From: Mesostigma viride
Taxonomy: Eukaryota; Streptophyta; Mesostigmatophyceae; Mesostigmatales; Mesostigmataceae
NCBI GenBank assembly: GCA_009746045.1
Contig: RPFO01000167.1
Location: forward strand, 673,987 to 737,986
Direction: 5' to 3'
Length of the DNA: 64,000 nucleotides
The notes beneath the pieces are model-generated. The model was not told the DNA's origin. It did no database searches and was given only the letters and a program-made list of their open reading frames with translations. Below are positions 1-13,000 of the stretch, piece after piece; position 1 is the first letter of the stretch, and every line of letters starts with the position of its first letter. A program made the translations under genes and the position numbers.

Positions 1-87
1 ATTAAATCAATCAAGTGCAAATATGGTAGTTCTTGCAGATTTGTATGACAACATTGTTATTGTTATATGATGCATGGGGGTGGGGTT

Positions 88-229
88 AGAACCCCCCACC
101 CCCACCCCACTTCACCCCACTTCACCCCACTTCACCCCACTTCACCCCACTTCACCCCACTTCCCACCCCACCCCACCCCCACCCCACCCCACCCCCACC
201 CCACCCCACCCCCACCCCCACCCCCACCA
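88..229. repeat. C-rich tandem repeat (10-bp unit, then CCCCA)
   Basis: About six copies of a 10-bp unit (ttcaccccac) run into CCCCA-type repeats. Short ORFs cross it only because the unit lacks stop codons. The rest of 1-1068 shows no gene I can support; it is AT/CA-mixed sequence with scattered catg-rich words. Confidence 0.85.
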
Positions 230-1068
230 TATAACAACAACATAACAACACCACGATAAGAAATGACATCGTGGTGCAGTCGCCACCGCCATCATCAAGG
301 AGACAACCTGCGCAGGCCAGAAATCGGGAGAATTCGGGCAATCATGTACAAGACAACAGGCTCCAGGTCAGCCAAGCGCTCGTACGTGCGAAACTTGATG
401 ACTGGGTCTGCAATCGCCATAATCCAAGTGATGCACATGTACAACCACGTCATAACTCGGAAGCTTTGGATTAGGATCATAAAAGATTGACTCAAACAAT
501 TACCGTGCTAGCAAGATGTGGGCAAGAGAATGCATCCATGGTTGTTGTAATGGTGTAAAAAGGGTGCCAGATTTTCAAGTAAGGAATCATGAATAACCAT
601 GCCGCACCTCATGGCCATGCATATACATGGTGGCAAAAAATTTCACATCATCCACACGGCCATGTGTGTGCCTGCACGTGTATGGTTGTGAAAATTGACA
701 GCATTTTTATTATGCACACGCCCATGTATGCATGATTGCCTATGACGTCCACGCAGGTATTAAAATTCACAAGGCCTCGCATTCGATCGTGCTTGCAAAA
801 AACTGTCCATCAACACAATACGCCTAGCCTGCAGCCTGCATGTAGTGCATGGTTGCACAAAACAGAACTACATGAACACAATGAATGAATGCGCAAACTT
901 TGTGCCCACACTTGGAATTACCCCAAACTGAACAACGCGGTTATAATGCACATGGCCTCACATTTACTCATGCGAAAACCCTTTAAGCATCAGCACAATG
1001 GCCATCATGGGGAACCCAGCAACGGGATTCGTGATTGGAAGGATTCTGAATCACGCACCTGTGTTCAG

Positions 1069-1611
1069 TCATATTTGCAAAGAACCGACATCGGGTTGAC
1101 CAGAGCTGACGTCCACGGACCACTCTTCGTCACTGGAATTCCCTTCATTATCCTCAGAACTTGAATCGCTGGGCTCAGAGCTTGAACCAGCTGCGACGTG
1201 TAGAAACTGCCCCGGCTTCTTGGTCGGTAAGAGAATGCCTTTCTGGGTGCGCACCAGCTTCCAAAACTTCTCCGAATCCCCGGAATCTGAAGACCCCCCG
1301 GAATCTGTTCTTGCCAAAACGGCCTCCGCTTCATTCCCTTGCCGGTTGTGAGTCTCAGAAGCCAAGGATGCAGAAGCTGGTTGTTCTTCCTGGATCACTG
1401 TAAGACCTGAAGGCGATGCCTTGGTACTTATGTCCTCATCATTTGTAGAGGACGCTAGGTCTGGGGTGGAGTTCAACTCATCATCAACATCAACGCTGGG
1501 CTGGACCTTCACCGGTGTAGAGGCCCCGGAAGCTGCCTCATAAGCAGCCTCCGAATCTGCCTCTGAACCATGATGAAGCGCTTTAATCCATTGTTTCAAG
1601 AAGAAAAACAA
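1069..1611 (-). CDS. Possible acidic, serine-rich protein or exon
   Basis: An open frame of 180 codons starting with ATG at 1611 and ending in a stop at 1069-1071. The translation is rich in S, E, D and A, with an acidic Ser/Asp/Glu stretch near the end (SSSEDNEGNSSDEEWSVDV) and a more ordered patch (EKFWKLVRTQKGILLPTKK). Its composition differs from the repeat-derived ORFs around it, which is why I keep it. No family is recognised. It could be one exon of a larger gene, a relic of a mobile element, or chance. No neighbour supports a function. Confidence 0.35.
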   Translation of the reverse strand: MFFFLKQWIKALHHGSEADSEAAYEAASGASTPVKVQPSVDVDDELNSTPDLASSTNDEDISTKASPSGLTVIQEEQPASASLASETHNRQGNEAEAVLARTDSGGSSDSGDSEKFWKLVRTQKGILLPTKKPGQFLHVAAGSSSEPSDSSSEDNEGNSSDEEWSVDVSSGQPDVGSLQI

Positions 1612-1810
1612 GCTATATTGTACCGCTAGCTGCTCACGTAGTGCAAGTATTTATGCAGTTAACGATACCTGATAATAAAGCCACGTCGAATTATATACAA
1701 TACGTATGTGCGGTGTAGTGAAATATAGGTCTTGGTAGTGATATGTGACCACTTGTGTGTATATGTACACAGTACAGTACACCGCCTCACGGGTACTTGG
1801 GCTGTTCCCA

Positions 1811-2265
1811 CACCACGTGGAAGTGGGACGTTTGCGTACTACGTAGCCGTGAAAGTGGGACGGTTCGCGTACCACTTAGCCGTGAAAGTGGGACGGTTCG
1901 CGTACCACGTAGCCGTGGAAGTGGGCTGTATGCGCCTGTGGGACGGTCTCAACCACAATCTGAGTACGTGGAACAGGTGCCCCACCTTGCCGCGTAGGTG
2001 GGACAGTCCCATCCAAAATCCGAGTACGTGGAACATGTGGCCCACCTTGCTGCGTATGTGGAACAGTCCCATCCAAAATCTGAGTACGAGGAACAGGTGC
2101 CCCACCTTGCTGCGTAGGTGGAACAGTCCCATCCAAAATCTGAGTACGTGGAACAGGTGCCCCACCTTGCTGCGTTGAGTTGCTGCGTTGGTGGGACTGG
2201 CTCTTCCAAAATCTGAGTACGTGGAACAGGTGGCCCACCTTGCTGTGTTGGTCGGTGGGCTGTCG
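1811..2265. repeat. Minisatellite, 33-bp then 60-bp units
   Basis: Two or three copies of a 33-bp unit (accacgtagccgtgaaagtg core) pass into about five copies of a 60-bp unit containing ccatccaaaatctgagtacg and ccccaccttgctgcgta. Both periods are multiples of three, so several frames stay open on both strands. The gtcccac/gtgggac word recurs in the degenerate array at 4615-4870, suggesting a shared origin. From 2266 to 2772 I see no other feature. Confidence 0.85.
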
Positions 2266-2772
2266 CATCCACAATAACCGTACATCAGTACACGTGGCAC
2301 TGTAGGCGCCCCACCTTATGAATTCCCCTTCTGCCGGCGTAATTAACATGGTATACTGTAAGGAGGTGAGAGAGGCACACGCTGGCTACGTACAGTACGT
2401 TGGCACGTGACTTTTGTTAGAGAGTGCTAGTCAGCTGCATCAGTTAATGATCAATTAACTAATTATTGAACACGTGACTGCATCCGTGGTCTGAGGTCTC
2501 TAACTATATACGGTGAGCCGCTATGGCGAGCGGGTCAGGCGAGCCGGAGTGCAGTCCATCATCCGCAGGGCCAGCTGTCGGCGGCTCGCGTGATGCCCGG
2601 CCCCCGCAGGTCTGGACCTGCAAGCTTTCTTGTGCCGCATGTCACCGAGGACGAGGGAAAAGCAACTACGACAGGCAGGGCTAACCACGGCATCAGAAGC
2701 GGGGCTGGTTAACTCCGACAAACCAGCTGACAAGGGCGAAAAAGTAAGCCGTGCGCCGCGAGATGAAATTAC

Positions 2773-4370
2773 ATGTTCAGGGATATGCGCACCAAGCGGA
2801 AGATTCTGGACGCCTTTCACGAGAGCGGATTGTCGCAGCGCCAATTCTGCAAAACTAGCGACCCCCCCATCCCGATTTCAACCTTCAACCGCATGCTCAC
2901 AGAGGAGGCGGCCATCAAGGCTGCAGCAGACAACCCCAAGCTAGCGGGGAAGAAGTGCCCAAGTCGTGTCAGAAACCCGACTACGGCCAAGTTTCCCTTG
3001 GTGGAGAAAGAGGTGGCCACTGAGATTCGCGAGTATCGGAGCAAGGGGTACATGGTCAACCGCGCGCTTGTGCGCGTAAGTTTATTTCCATCATAATTGT
3101 CGGTATTTTTCCTGCTGCATTTTGTACATGTCGCACTAGTTTGCTGAGTTTCGATTGTTTCATGAGTATGCATGCAGCCCGGCCCCGTGAGAATTTGACG
3201 TGGAAGAGCCGAAAGTATGTAATGGTCTTCTTCGTTGCATGCAGCCAAATGATGCAGCGTAACCACCCAGCAACGGGTGATCATGAATTATGTAAGGGTT
3301 GGAAACTAGCAGTCTTGCTCATTTCTTGGCGATATCCCAGCTGCCCCCCCTTTATTTGAAAGATATTGCTCATGATGCAAGAAGGCTGGAGCAGTGAAGG
3401 CAACCTGGGACAAGGCCGGATGTGAGGCAGCTGACGTGGTGGGAAGGGGGGGGCAGCCGACCAGGTGGGGGCAGCAGGGGTCGGCAACCCAGCCGCGGGA
3501 GCACCACCACCAACGGATCAGGCCACCCGCCCAGCCAAGAAAAAGTCCAAGCCTTCTCTCCCTCCTCTCGAGCTTCCGCCACAGCGCACTGTGGCAAAGC
3601 ATGCCGAGGTGCTGACAACGGCGGACTGGGCCAAATACCAGGTTTTCACCTTGTATGGTGACGGCCTGACGTACTACGGAAACCCTGACCCACAGGACCC
3701 GTATGCAAAGAAGTATGACAACCACTGGCGCATGGTGGTCAAGTAAGTATCGTTGCATGGGTTGCATGCATTTGGCTCCAAGATATACTGGACCATTTAT
3801 GTGACAAGAATGTACACTCTGTATGTAACTCTGCAAACCCATGCCATGTGTGACTAGGTAGCATGCAGTACATATGTCTACCGCACACATGCGACAGGTC
3901 ACGTCGGCATGATCAAATGGGCCAACATATTAGTAGGCGTATGAGCACACACACATCACACATCACACATCGATCACACATCACCCATCACACATCGCAC
4001 ATCACACATCACCCATCACACATCACGCGTACATATGCACTGTCACACGCACACGCACCACAACACAGGGACGCACCCCCCACCCCCCACACCCCCACAC
4101 CCCCACCCCCACCCCAACCCCCACCCCCCACCACCACCATGTACCGCCGCCGCCGCCGCCACCACCACCACAACAACAACAACCACCACCAACAACAACA
4201 ACATTGTACTTCGCATTTGTAATGCATTATTATGGTGTGTGGTTGTGTGTCTTGGCACGTTTCTTATGTGCAGGTACCCTAAACAGCATGAGCAGAAGCG
4301 CACGGAAAGGGTGAAGCAAACGTTTGTGATCGCTGACTACGGAGTCGCATGGTGCCTTGTTGCGATGTAG
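2773..4370 (+). CDS. Putative spliced gene with pogo/CENP-B-like HTH, transposase-derived
   Basis: Proposed exons 2773-3075, 3465-3742 and 4274-4370, with GTAAGT donors at 3076 and 3743 and AG acceptors at 3463-3464 and 4272-4273; the phases agree and give 225 residues. Exon 1 resembles the DNA-binding part of pogo/Tigger/CENP-B type transposases: a helix-turn-helix (KRKILDAFHESGLSQRQFCK, then IPISTFNRML) followed by a second HTH-like part (FPLVEKEVATEIREYRSKGY). The later exons (ADWAKYQVFTLYGDGLTYYG, HWRMVVKYPKQHEQKRTERV) are not recognised. No DDE catalytic domain follows, so this would be a truncated or domesticated element. Joining exon 1 to exon 2 rests only on compatible phase; exons 2 and 3 could be a separate gene. 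The start could lie upstream in an unseen exon. Introns hold CACACATCAC-type and CCG/CAA microsatellites. Confidence 0.4.
3949..4205. repeat. CA-rich low-complexity block
   Basis: CACACATCAC-type decamers, then CCCCCAC, CCG and CAA trinucleotide runs, inside the proposed last intron of the HTH gene. Confidence 0.8.
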
Positions 4371-4614
4371 ACTTTTCCCTGTGGGCCCAACTGCCCTTCA
4401 TGTTTTTAATATCTGGCCATCATGTTGTAAACGGAGGTATTAGGGTTGCCGGTTGCGTCATTAATAATCGCACCCGCCTGCCGTATTTCTGGCACACCTT
4501 GAATAGGCTAGGTAGGGCTTGCCGTGACCTTTCCGACACAGTTTATATAGCACTGAAACGAGTGCAGACAGTATAGCTGAAACTAGCGCATTATAGGTGT
4601 TACACATCCATGCC

Positions 4615-4870
4615 ACACAACTCGGTGGGACATGTCCCACCAACCTGTGTTTTGTATGTGTATGAACATGTGTCCCACCTACATGTAATTGAAAATTTGC
4701 CTGTCCCACCGACCTGAATTTTGAACATGTAACTGTCCCACCACACTGAATTTTGAAAGCTACCCTGTCCCACTTACATGAATACCTGAAACATGGCTGT
4801 TCCACGTACCTGAACCTGGTGTCTCTCCTAGGTGAAAAGTGTTCCACTCGCGTCCCACCTACGTGAGCTG
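4615..4870. repeat. Degenerate gtcccacc repeats
   Basis: About six imperfect units spaced some 45-50 bp apart, each with gtcccacc followed by acctga/acatga words. An open frame on the minus strand crosses it (about 180 codons) but reads as translated repeat. It shares the gtcccac word with 1811-2265. Confidence 0.6.
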
Positions 4871-5700
4871 CCCCTGTATTAGCCCCAAATCTGCTCAGTT
4901 TGTGGTGTTTCTTTGGAGGATGCCATTCCGTTGGTGCTGGTTTAGCAACTTCTTTGTTTTCCAGCACTTTTGACAGTCCTATGTGGCTGTATACAATGCA
5001 CAAGTGTGTGGCAATTCATGGATAGCTGCATACGCGCGCGTAACCCACACACGTAAGTGAGCGGATTATATAGGTCAGTTGGGCTATCCGTGCGGTCTGA
5101 CCCAAGGAAAGCATGGTGGCACTATCCAATGAAATTGTCCAATGTTAATATTGAGGTTCCTGACCCTCCCAGCAGGTGTTATTATCTAAGGGGCTTTTGC
5201 TTACCTGAAAATGATCATCTTTTGTCCAACTTTGACAGTAAATATCTTGCAAATCACTTAATGGACTCGTGATATTATTGCATTTTCTGAGAGCCCTTCA
5301 AGTGTAGATACTCCTAGCACCTTGGTTGGGGGTATTTGGAGTTGTGGCCTGTGAGTTATGATTTTTTCCATTTTTGAAGGGGTCTAAAAATGCCAAAAAC
5401 CCATTCCCGAACTATGGGTTGCGTCTTCACTCTTCTGCGTCTTTCTGGAAGTGCACCCGTCCCTAAACCTTGTGATTCTGCCATGCATATGCTGGCTGTC
5501 CCCTTACAGCTTTTCTCCCGCGCAATAAAAAATCCTGTCAAAAAATGTAGAAAGGCACACCGTCGCGCGTGTACTAGCAAGTAGCTATGCACTCGCTACA
5601 ATTTCAGCAATTTCAGTACCACTGACAGGTCTGGGCCTCTCCCCACCGCGTGACATGTCCGCGACCTCCAAAATCGGCTAAGTCCAAAGTGAAAAACAGT
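4871..5700. other. No gene seen
   Basis: Moderately AT-rich sequence with only short open frames, none with recognisable protein character. It reads like decayed interspersed repeat, but I cannot assign a family. Confidence 0.4.
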
Positions 5701-6180
5701 GAAAATCGTACGGCGTACGTGGTCGAAAGCGTCAGTACCGTGGAATACGGCGTATTTGCATACCTGAGGTGCCGTACGAACCAACACGGGTTCTACGTTA
5801 CGCTTACGTAGGGACAAAATGGCACGTAAGGCCTCTTCGCTACGTTGCCCCTTTAGGTTACGTTCCGCGTAAATACGTAACGTAGAATGACGTAAACGTA
5901 ATCAGTGAGGGAATGTCGGCAGATATACTTGCGAGGTGAAGAGGTGCTAGTAAGCTGTTGTAGGCCTAATGGCGCCGCGTCGCGCCGCGTCGGCGCGGCG
6001 CCATATGCGGTGCACGGACATCACTGTCTAGTTTTTGCCATGGAATGGTGGAAAATAGCTGGAAAATCATAAGCTTTTGTGCGGCTTTACGTCGTCTTTA
6101 CGTTACGCATGTAAGCTTCTACGTCCAAGTACGTTACGTTCTACGTCACCCTTTTGGCCATTTTACGTGTTTACGTTACA
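5700..6180. repeat. ACGT-rich region with inverted-repeat character
   Basis: Unusual density of tacgt/acgtaa words in two flanks (about 5740-5905 and 6085-6180) around a GC palindrome. The right flank read in reverse complement shares words with the left one (cgtaaa, tacgtaacgtag-like, aaaatggc), as expected for long imperfect terminal inverted repeats. The flanks do not match cleanly enough by eye for a firm call. From 6181 to 7036 I see no gene; there is an 11-base C run near 6487-6499. Confidence 0.35.
5969..6004. repeat. GC-rich inverted repeat
   Basis: Perfect 11-bp arms (atggcgccgcg and cgcggcgccat) flank a 14-bp loop that is itself cgcg-rich. It could extrude as a hairpin. It sits between the two ACGT-rich flanks. 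Confidence 0.8.
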
Positions 6181-7036
6181 ACAACCCCCTGACCCCCTTT
6201 ACGCCCAACCCTAGTAGACACCGTCCTCGGTCTGGCCGGCCCCCAGCGGCTTGGCCAGCCAGGGCGGCATGTCCTGACCTGGCCTGGCCCCAAGGGCATT
6301 CCTAGAAAGATTGGTAAACCTGCGCCATGAACTATTCACAGCAGTTGCTGGCCGACCTAGTGGTCCCAGCCCAGTTTGAACACTGCATTTCCTCCCTCTC
6401 TCTTGCTTGGACTGCAATGCAGAACAAGAAGAGGTGTCAGACCATTGTCCAGGCCCACACGCCAGCCCCTGTGGGCACACGCAAGCCCCCCCCCCCCCAG
6501 GAGGAAGGGGCCGGCGCTTTGCTGAGTAGAGTGGTTAGGATTTTTCTAGGTTAGCTTAGATCGAGTTAGCTTAGTTAGGTTTCGCGGCTAGCTTCGCTCA
6601 CCTCCATCCATCAAGCAAGGCGGGAATATGTGCTACATGATCTCCCAACAGAGGTCGGAGTCATGTTATAATCTAATTTTTTAAATTTTAATTTGATGAT
6701 GGTTCATGATCGCCAAATTATTTGCCCCACTGCAAAAATGTGATCTCTCAATCCTTGTCGAGCCGACTGTAAAAGCACTTTGGCGCCGTTCTTGATAGAA
6801 CGTGTGTCACGGTCCATATCTTCATGAGTCATTAATTCGAAAACCAGATTTTAAAGCGACATTGCCAGCATTGCAGGATCATGTTATGAGAGTGTGATAT
6901 ATACACGGACGTTGTTGATGTTCATGGGACAATTGACCCTTGCATTCATTCAGACTGTTGTCCACCCATTCATGACAGCGGGCTTTAATCAATGTGTAAC
7001 TACCCACTTCCCTCAACACCTCGAGCCTAGAAACTA

Positions 7037-10000
7037 TCATTGTTTAAACACAGCCCACTCCCACTTGGATCCATCAAGGTTGGAAGAAGCGGCCACCTTG
7101 CCAGCCTTGCCAGCGGCGCCAGCCCCCTCTGTTGGCTCGCTGCCTGTTGATGGCTTCCTAGCCTCCTGCCCATCCTTGCCCACAGCTACTTCTCGTGCCG
7201 CAAGCTCCACTGTGCTAATGCTGGCTTCCGACGCAACCTCTGCTTGCAGCTGACACAGATTTTCCAGCCGCTGCTGCAAGTCCCTGGCTAGTATCTCGTA
7301 ACCCAGGAGCAACAGGAGTTCTCCCAGCTCGGATACCTGCACACACATGGCACCCATGGGCAAGCAGACACAGGTTGTCTCAGATAATCACTCCTTATGT
7401 AGAGAGCAGATGTGAACAAGCATAGCAATAGCATGAAACACCGTCAATGTCTCAATTTTAGTTGCTACGAGGCAAGCTGCTTATTGTTAGTTGGGTCAGC
7501 TGACCTCTCACCAGTGCACAAGTCGAGGGAGACGTGAACTCAGGGAATGCAGCTATGACTTCGCAACGGGGCACATGGCCCATGGATTCATACCCAATGG
7601 ATACTTCTTCACACTAAATGGACGGCATTCCCACTTGATAAATCCGTGCCATCTATTTAGGGGGATGCGGGGCCCATGGCGCCTGCTTGGCTACCAAACA
7701 CATACTGTGCACACAAACACATACTACCAAACACATACTACCAAACACATTCTACCAAACACATACTACCAAACACATACTGTGCACACAAACACATACT
7801 ACCAAACACATACTACCAAACACACACTACCAAACACATACTGTGCACACAAACACATACCACCAAACACATACTGTGCACACAAACACATACTACCAAA
7901 AACACACTACCAAACACATACTGTGCACACAAACACATACTACCAAAGACATACTACCAAAGACATACTACCAAACACATACTACCAAACACACACTGTG
8001 CACAAGGTATAATGCACTGATCGTTGAGAATTAACTGATAACGGCAACGCAAGTAAAGCGCAAAGCAACTCATATGCATGACGCATCCTTGGAAAGGCAG
8101 CCAGAGGACTGGGCAGCATAAGGATGCTTGCGGCACCCCGCAATGTTGGCTTCCCCACGTCAAAGCCCCAGGGACGCATAGGTCGATGCCAACCAGCCTC
8201 ACAACAACGAAATGTGCCAGGGGCCCAGGGTGGGCGAAAGCAGGTGATGAGCGGGGAACACCACGCCGCCGAGAGACACAGCTCACCAAGAGGAGTGGAT
8301 GCTGCCATGGGGAATAATGGAGACCTTTTTTTTTTTTTTTTTTTTGAAAGAACCCGCTTGGGGAGTCTATTTGGAGGCCATACCCAATGCCCTCAAGGAA
8401 TCCTATTCGAAGGACCCAAGGAATCCAAAGTGAACATGTCCCTTGGATATGGTTAGGAGGACCCTACAGGGAGGCACTACGGGCAGGGGCGCGGGACCAG
8501 GGATGCTGACCATTCCACCCGTGCCGTGATAGCCTTATCCTGCCACCCTTCACCGATAAGCACAGGACTGTTTTCGATGCCGACTTAACGACCACCAACC
8601 CGAAAGGCCTTGTGCACACAGCATGAGGGTCGCAGATGTGCCATCACAATGGCGGCAGCGGCATGGCGGTGGCCAGAAAAGCCGCCAGCAAAGGGTAACA
8701 AGCATACGGTGGCAGCTGTACCCAACAGCAGCAATCACTTCTGAACGAAAAAGTTCGATGCTGCGACTCCCTGGTAGGCACCAGACGAGAGCCCAACCGA
8801 CACGAGAGTTATCCATGGGATTGTGCCATCCATAGCTTGCCCACACCCATTCAATAACTAGAGTCAGCATCTGACTATGCCATCCCTAGCTTGCCCACAC
8901 CTATTCAATAACTAGAGTCAGCATCTGACTATGCCATCCCTAGCTTGCCCACACCTATTCAATAACTAGAGTCAGCATCTGACGATGCCATCCCTAGCTT
9001 GCCCACACCTATTCAATAACTAGAGTCAGCATCTGACGATGCCATCCCTAGCTTGCCCACACCTATTCAATAACTAGAGTCAGCATCTGACGATGCCATC
9101 CCTAGCTTGCCCACACCTATTCAATAACTCCCATTGTCACTGCGACTATTACATACTGTTATTGCGATCCGTGGGCATCACTGTCAAGGGTGCAGCCGTT
9201 CCTACCTAGCCGCTCAACCGTGCAATCTTCCTTCCTCGCCTGCTATGTTCGTCCCCAGAGCAAAGCTATCGCTATTTTCATCCCCAGCGCACACCGGTCG
9301 CTATTTTTATCCCCGGCTGTAGCCCCCCAGTCTAGGTTACTTTTAAATATATTTCTCCCCCAGTCTGGGTTACTATTAATTAACTTTATTTCTCCCCAGC
9401 AAGTCTCGTTCCCCATCCCCACCTGTCGCTTCACGTGCTCCGACGGCGCCAGCGATGCGATGTGGGCGACGAGCGCTTTTTCCTCGTCCGGTCTGGGAAC
9501 ACAGGGAGCCAAAATGAGCGATAGTGCAGACATTAGAGAGCAGTAAGCAAAAGACGGAGCATGGGAAGTAGTCCATCCAAGGACCGGGCACAATCACAGG
9601 GAAGAAAGACAGTGCATCCAAGGACGGCGCATGCTTGGGGGGCAAGTGAATGAAGGCGATGGGAGAGGGCGAGGTGGGAATGGGCGGTGGGAGAGGGCGA
9701 TGAGAGCGGGCAGTGCAGCGGGTGCCTCTTGAGTCATCGTGAACCAAGAACCAAGCCTTACGACGGGGGGATGCATGCTGACTCCTGCAACAGGCTATTT
9801 GTACGGCCAGGGAACCGCTGCATGGAACCTGTCCTGGCCTCTCTTACCCACTCCCTAGTCCCAATTGAGTACTCCCCAGGCCCGATATAATCCACCCGAA
9901 GACCCTGCAACCCTTACCCCTGTCAAATACCGCATGGTTCAACAGCGTGTACATGCCCAAACACACACGAAGGAAGTATCTTCCGACCCTGTCCACCCAT

Positions 10001-13000
10001 GACGGAACCATAAGGGTTTCTTGGCCTGCATTCCCTGCAGAGAGAGATCCATTTGGGATAGCCTGTTGCGTACTGCCCACGCCCACCCATCCAGCGCCCG
10101 CTGTCCACCACCGGCCATTCACTCCACCCATCAGCCACCATCCCTCTGCCCACCACCCAGGCTTGCGCCCAGCCCTTCTTCCCCCGCCACGCCTCCCCAT
10201 CCACCCACGCACCCGCCCGGACGTATCCTCCCCGACTTGCGGGCCTTCTTGTCCTTCATCTTCTTCTTATGCTGGCCGCCCTTGCCCCAGCCGCCTCCGT
10301 GCCCATGGCTCCCGGTGAACATGGACGATGACGAGGACGTCGTGCTGCTGCCATAGTGACTGCTGCCGCCATAGTGACTACTCCCGCGGCTGGGCCCGTA
10401 GAGCGAGAGGGCGCTCACGGCGGCGCTGCTAGTGACGGATGCGGCGTCATCAGCGTCGTCCATCGGGTGGTCGGTGTACTCGACACCATCCAGCTCCCAC
10501 GTGTGTGCGCGGGCGGCCGCTTCGTGTTCCAGCCGGGTGGAGCGCACCTGAGGGGGGGGGTCGAGGAAGGCATGGAGCAGGGGCGGGGGGGGGGGGGGGG
10601 AGGGGGGTGTTAGGCGGGGCGGGGTGGGGTGGGGGGGTGGGGGGGACGATATTCGAGCGGGTGAGGTGCACTTGGGGGGCAAGGAGCCAAAGCGGTACCA
10701 TGTCGGCAGTATTTCCTGAGAGGACTTGATGAGTTAACAGCAGATGGGTTCTGGACAAAGGGAAGCGATGCCATGGGCAACTGGGGAAAAGGATTCGGGA
10801 ACGAGGTGGCTCGGATACCCGGGGCCTTGAGCAAAAGTTCAAATGGACCCACTGGGCATGTGCAAGTATGAAATAACAACAGCCCCCATGTATGGTAGCA
10901 ACGACCCCATGCACAGCTAGACAAGGTACGACCAGGACAAGGTGCTACTAGGACTAAAACGCAGGACACCTGGCAGAAACGGCAGCCACAAACCGCCGCT
11001 CCCCACACTGGGCAGCCGATCCCCACGGAAAGACGGCATAGCCGCCCAGAGCTGCTACGGGAATACCTCCACGCCCGTACCTACCCTGCCAGGGCTGCAT
11101 CGCAAATCCCGTTGCAAATCCTCCACTAATATTCGCAACGGCTTCCCCTTGGGCTGAAACTCCCCGGCTCAAACAGCAGCGCATGCAAGGCAAAGCAACG
11201 AAAAAACTCGGCAAAGCAATGAAGTCATGAGTTGTGACGTGTGTGTTCCCTGTACAAGTCCACATGAGCCCCCACCACCTCGCACCACACACCCACCCCG
11301 CCACTCACCACGCGCCACCTGTCCCGGTACTTGCCCACTTTCTCCTTGTCTTCTGCAAAGTCGTGCAAGTGGACGTGGGCTGCGTCCACCGCCGCGGGTC
11401 GCACGTCCGATTGGACCAGGTCGCCCCTGCCTCGGGCGAACGCCACCCGCGCCTGTTCTTGTTTGCGGCCAATGAAGCATATTGTCAAGGACCAGGACGA
11501 AATGGGATGGGTAAGGGGACCAGGCACATGGCCAGCCAGCAAGACAACGCAGCCGAGTGGGTGGCCATCCCGTCAGCACTATGGCCCACCCAAGTGGTCC
11601 ACCCGCATCATCCGTGCTCCGACGTCACCCCCATCCCCGCAGAGGCGCGCCCACCCGTGTGCAAGCTTAAACACAAAACGCGCCCACCCGTATGCTGCCA
11701 TGAACACAACGCGCGCCCACTAGTATACCCACCGCCTCGCGCCACTCGTGGTCCTCGACCAGCAGCACCACCGCGGTCGGCACGTCCCCTCGGTACTCCA
11801 GCGCGATCTGTGCCGCCTCGCTCTTGCGGAAGGTGAGTCGCAGCTCCTCCACCTGGATGCGACCCGCAACAGAATGTGCATCGTTTACAAGAAGCATGAG
11901 AGGGGGTGGTGGGATGTGAGCTCGCAGCTCCTTCACCTGGGTGCAGCCAGAACAAAACCATTAAAAATGCATACTAGATTAAAAACAAGCAATAGCATGT
12001 GAGGGGGAGAGCAGTTATTGTGCGGAAACCTTTTGCCACTCGGCTTCTAAGGTTCCGCACAATATTACCAGCGATAACCACTCGCTGATCAACCAAAGTT
12101 AATGCGGGCATTAACTTTGAGATGCAGCTCCTCCACCTGGGGAGGCGTGCATGCTGGTGGGTGGGTGGGTGGGTGCGGGAACTTATACTGCTAACTTATA
12201 CTGCTAACTTAATACTGCTATTTAAAGGAATACGGGCGGTGGCCATGGAAGGGTAGGTCAGTACCTGGTTTTGCGTGCATGGGTGAGGCATTGATTGGGG
12301 CACAACTCCACCCATGGACCCATTTGTGCATGTGCATGCATGCCTGTGTGTGTGTGTGCCGGAGGGGTGGGGTATATAGGAGGGTGGAGGTTGATATGTG
12401 ACGTGTGTGTGGTGGTGGTGTGTGGGGGGGGAGGAGGGAGTTTGTGCCGGGGGAGCGGTAATTGGTGGCGATGGTGGTCCGGGGTTCAGGTGCACGCATC
12501 GGGCCGGCTCTCCGCCTCGGGTGCGCATGTGTGAATGAGTAGGTGAGGTTGCTCGGCAAACAGACGCCTGGGCGTATACTATATTCAGTATATACTACGG
12601 AGGAGCATATACGTATATGGGTGAGCAATTGCCTGGTCGGATTTGTCTCAAATGAGATACAAGTGCAAGGGGCGCATTCGTGGGCCAGGCAGGGTGGATG
12701 CAACACAGCGATCGCCACGGTATAAGCACCTTTACCATTACCCCACGGTATAGTGATCGCCGCGGTTTAGTGATCGCCCAACAGCGATTTATCCCAAAGG
12801 CTGCGCGCGCTGTGCTCCCATGCCCAAGGGAATATGCTGTACAAGCAACGCCATGCCCAGCATCCATTAATGGATTTTTGCCTCCATTACCATCAAAGTG
12901 CAATCACGTTTGTTCACTGCCAGGGTTATATAACTCCCGGGCCAATGATTGTATGACCCATGATTGTATGACCGATGATTGTATGACCAATGATTGTATG

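Noticed and set aside
7693-8007. CRISPR-like alternation of repeat and spacer
   Set aside because: The alternating units are both repeats, not unique spacers, and the DNA is a eukaryotic intron.
9120-10320. Several plus-strand ORFs of 60-120 codons
   Set aside because: They overlap ELP1 exons 14 and 15 antisense, or proline-rich low-complexity intron.
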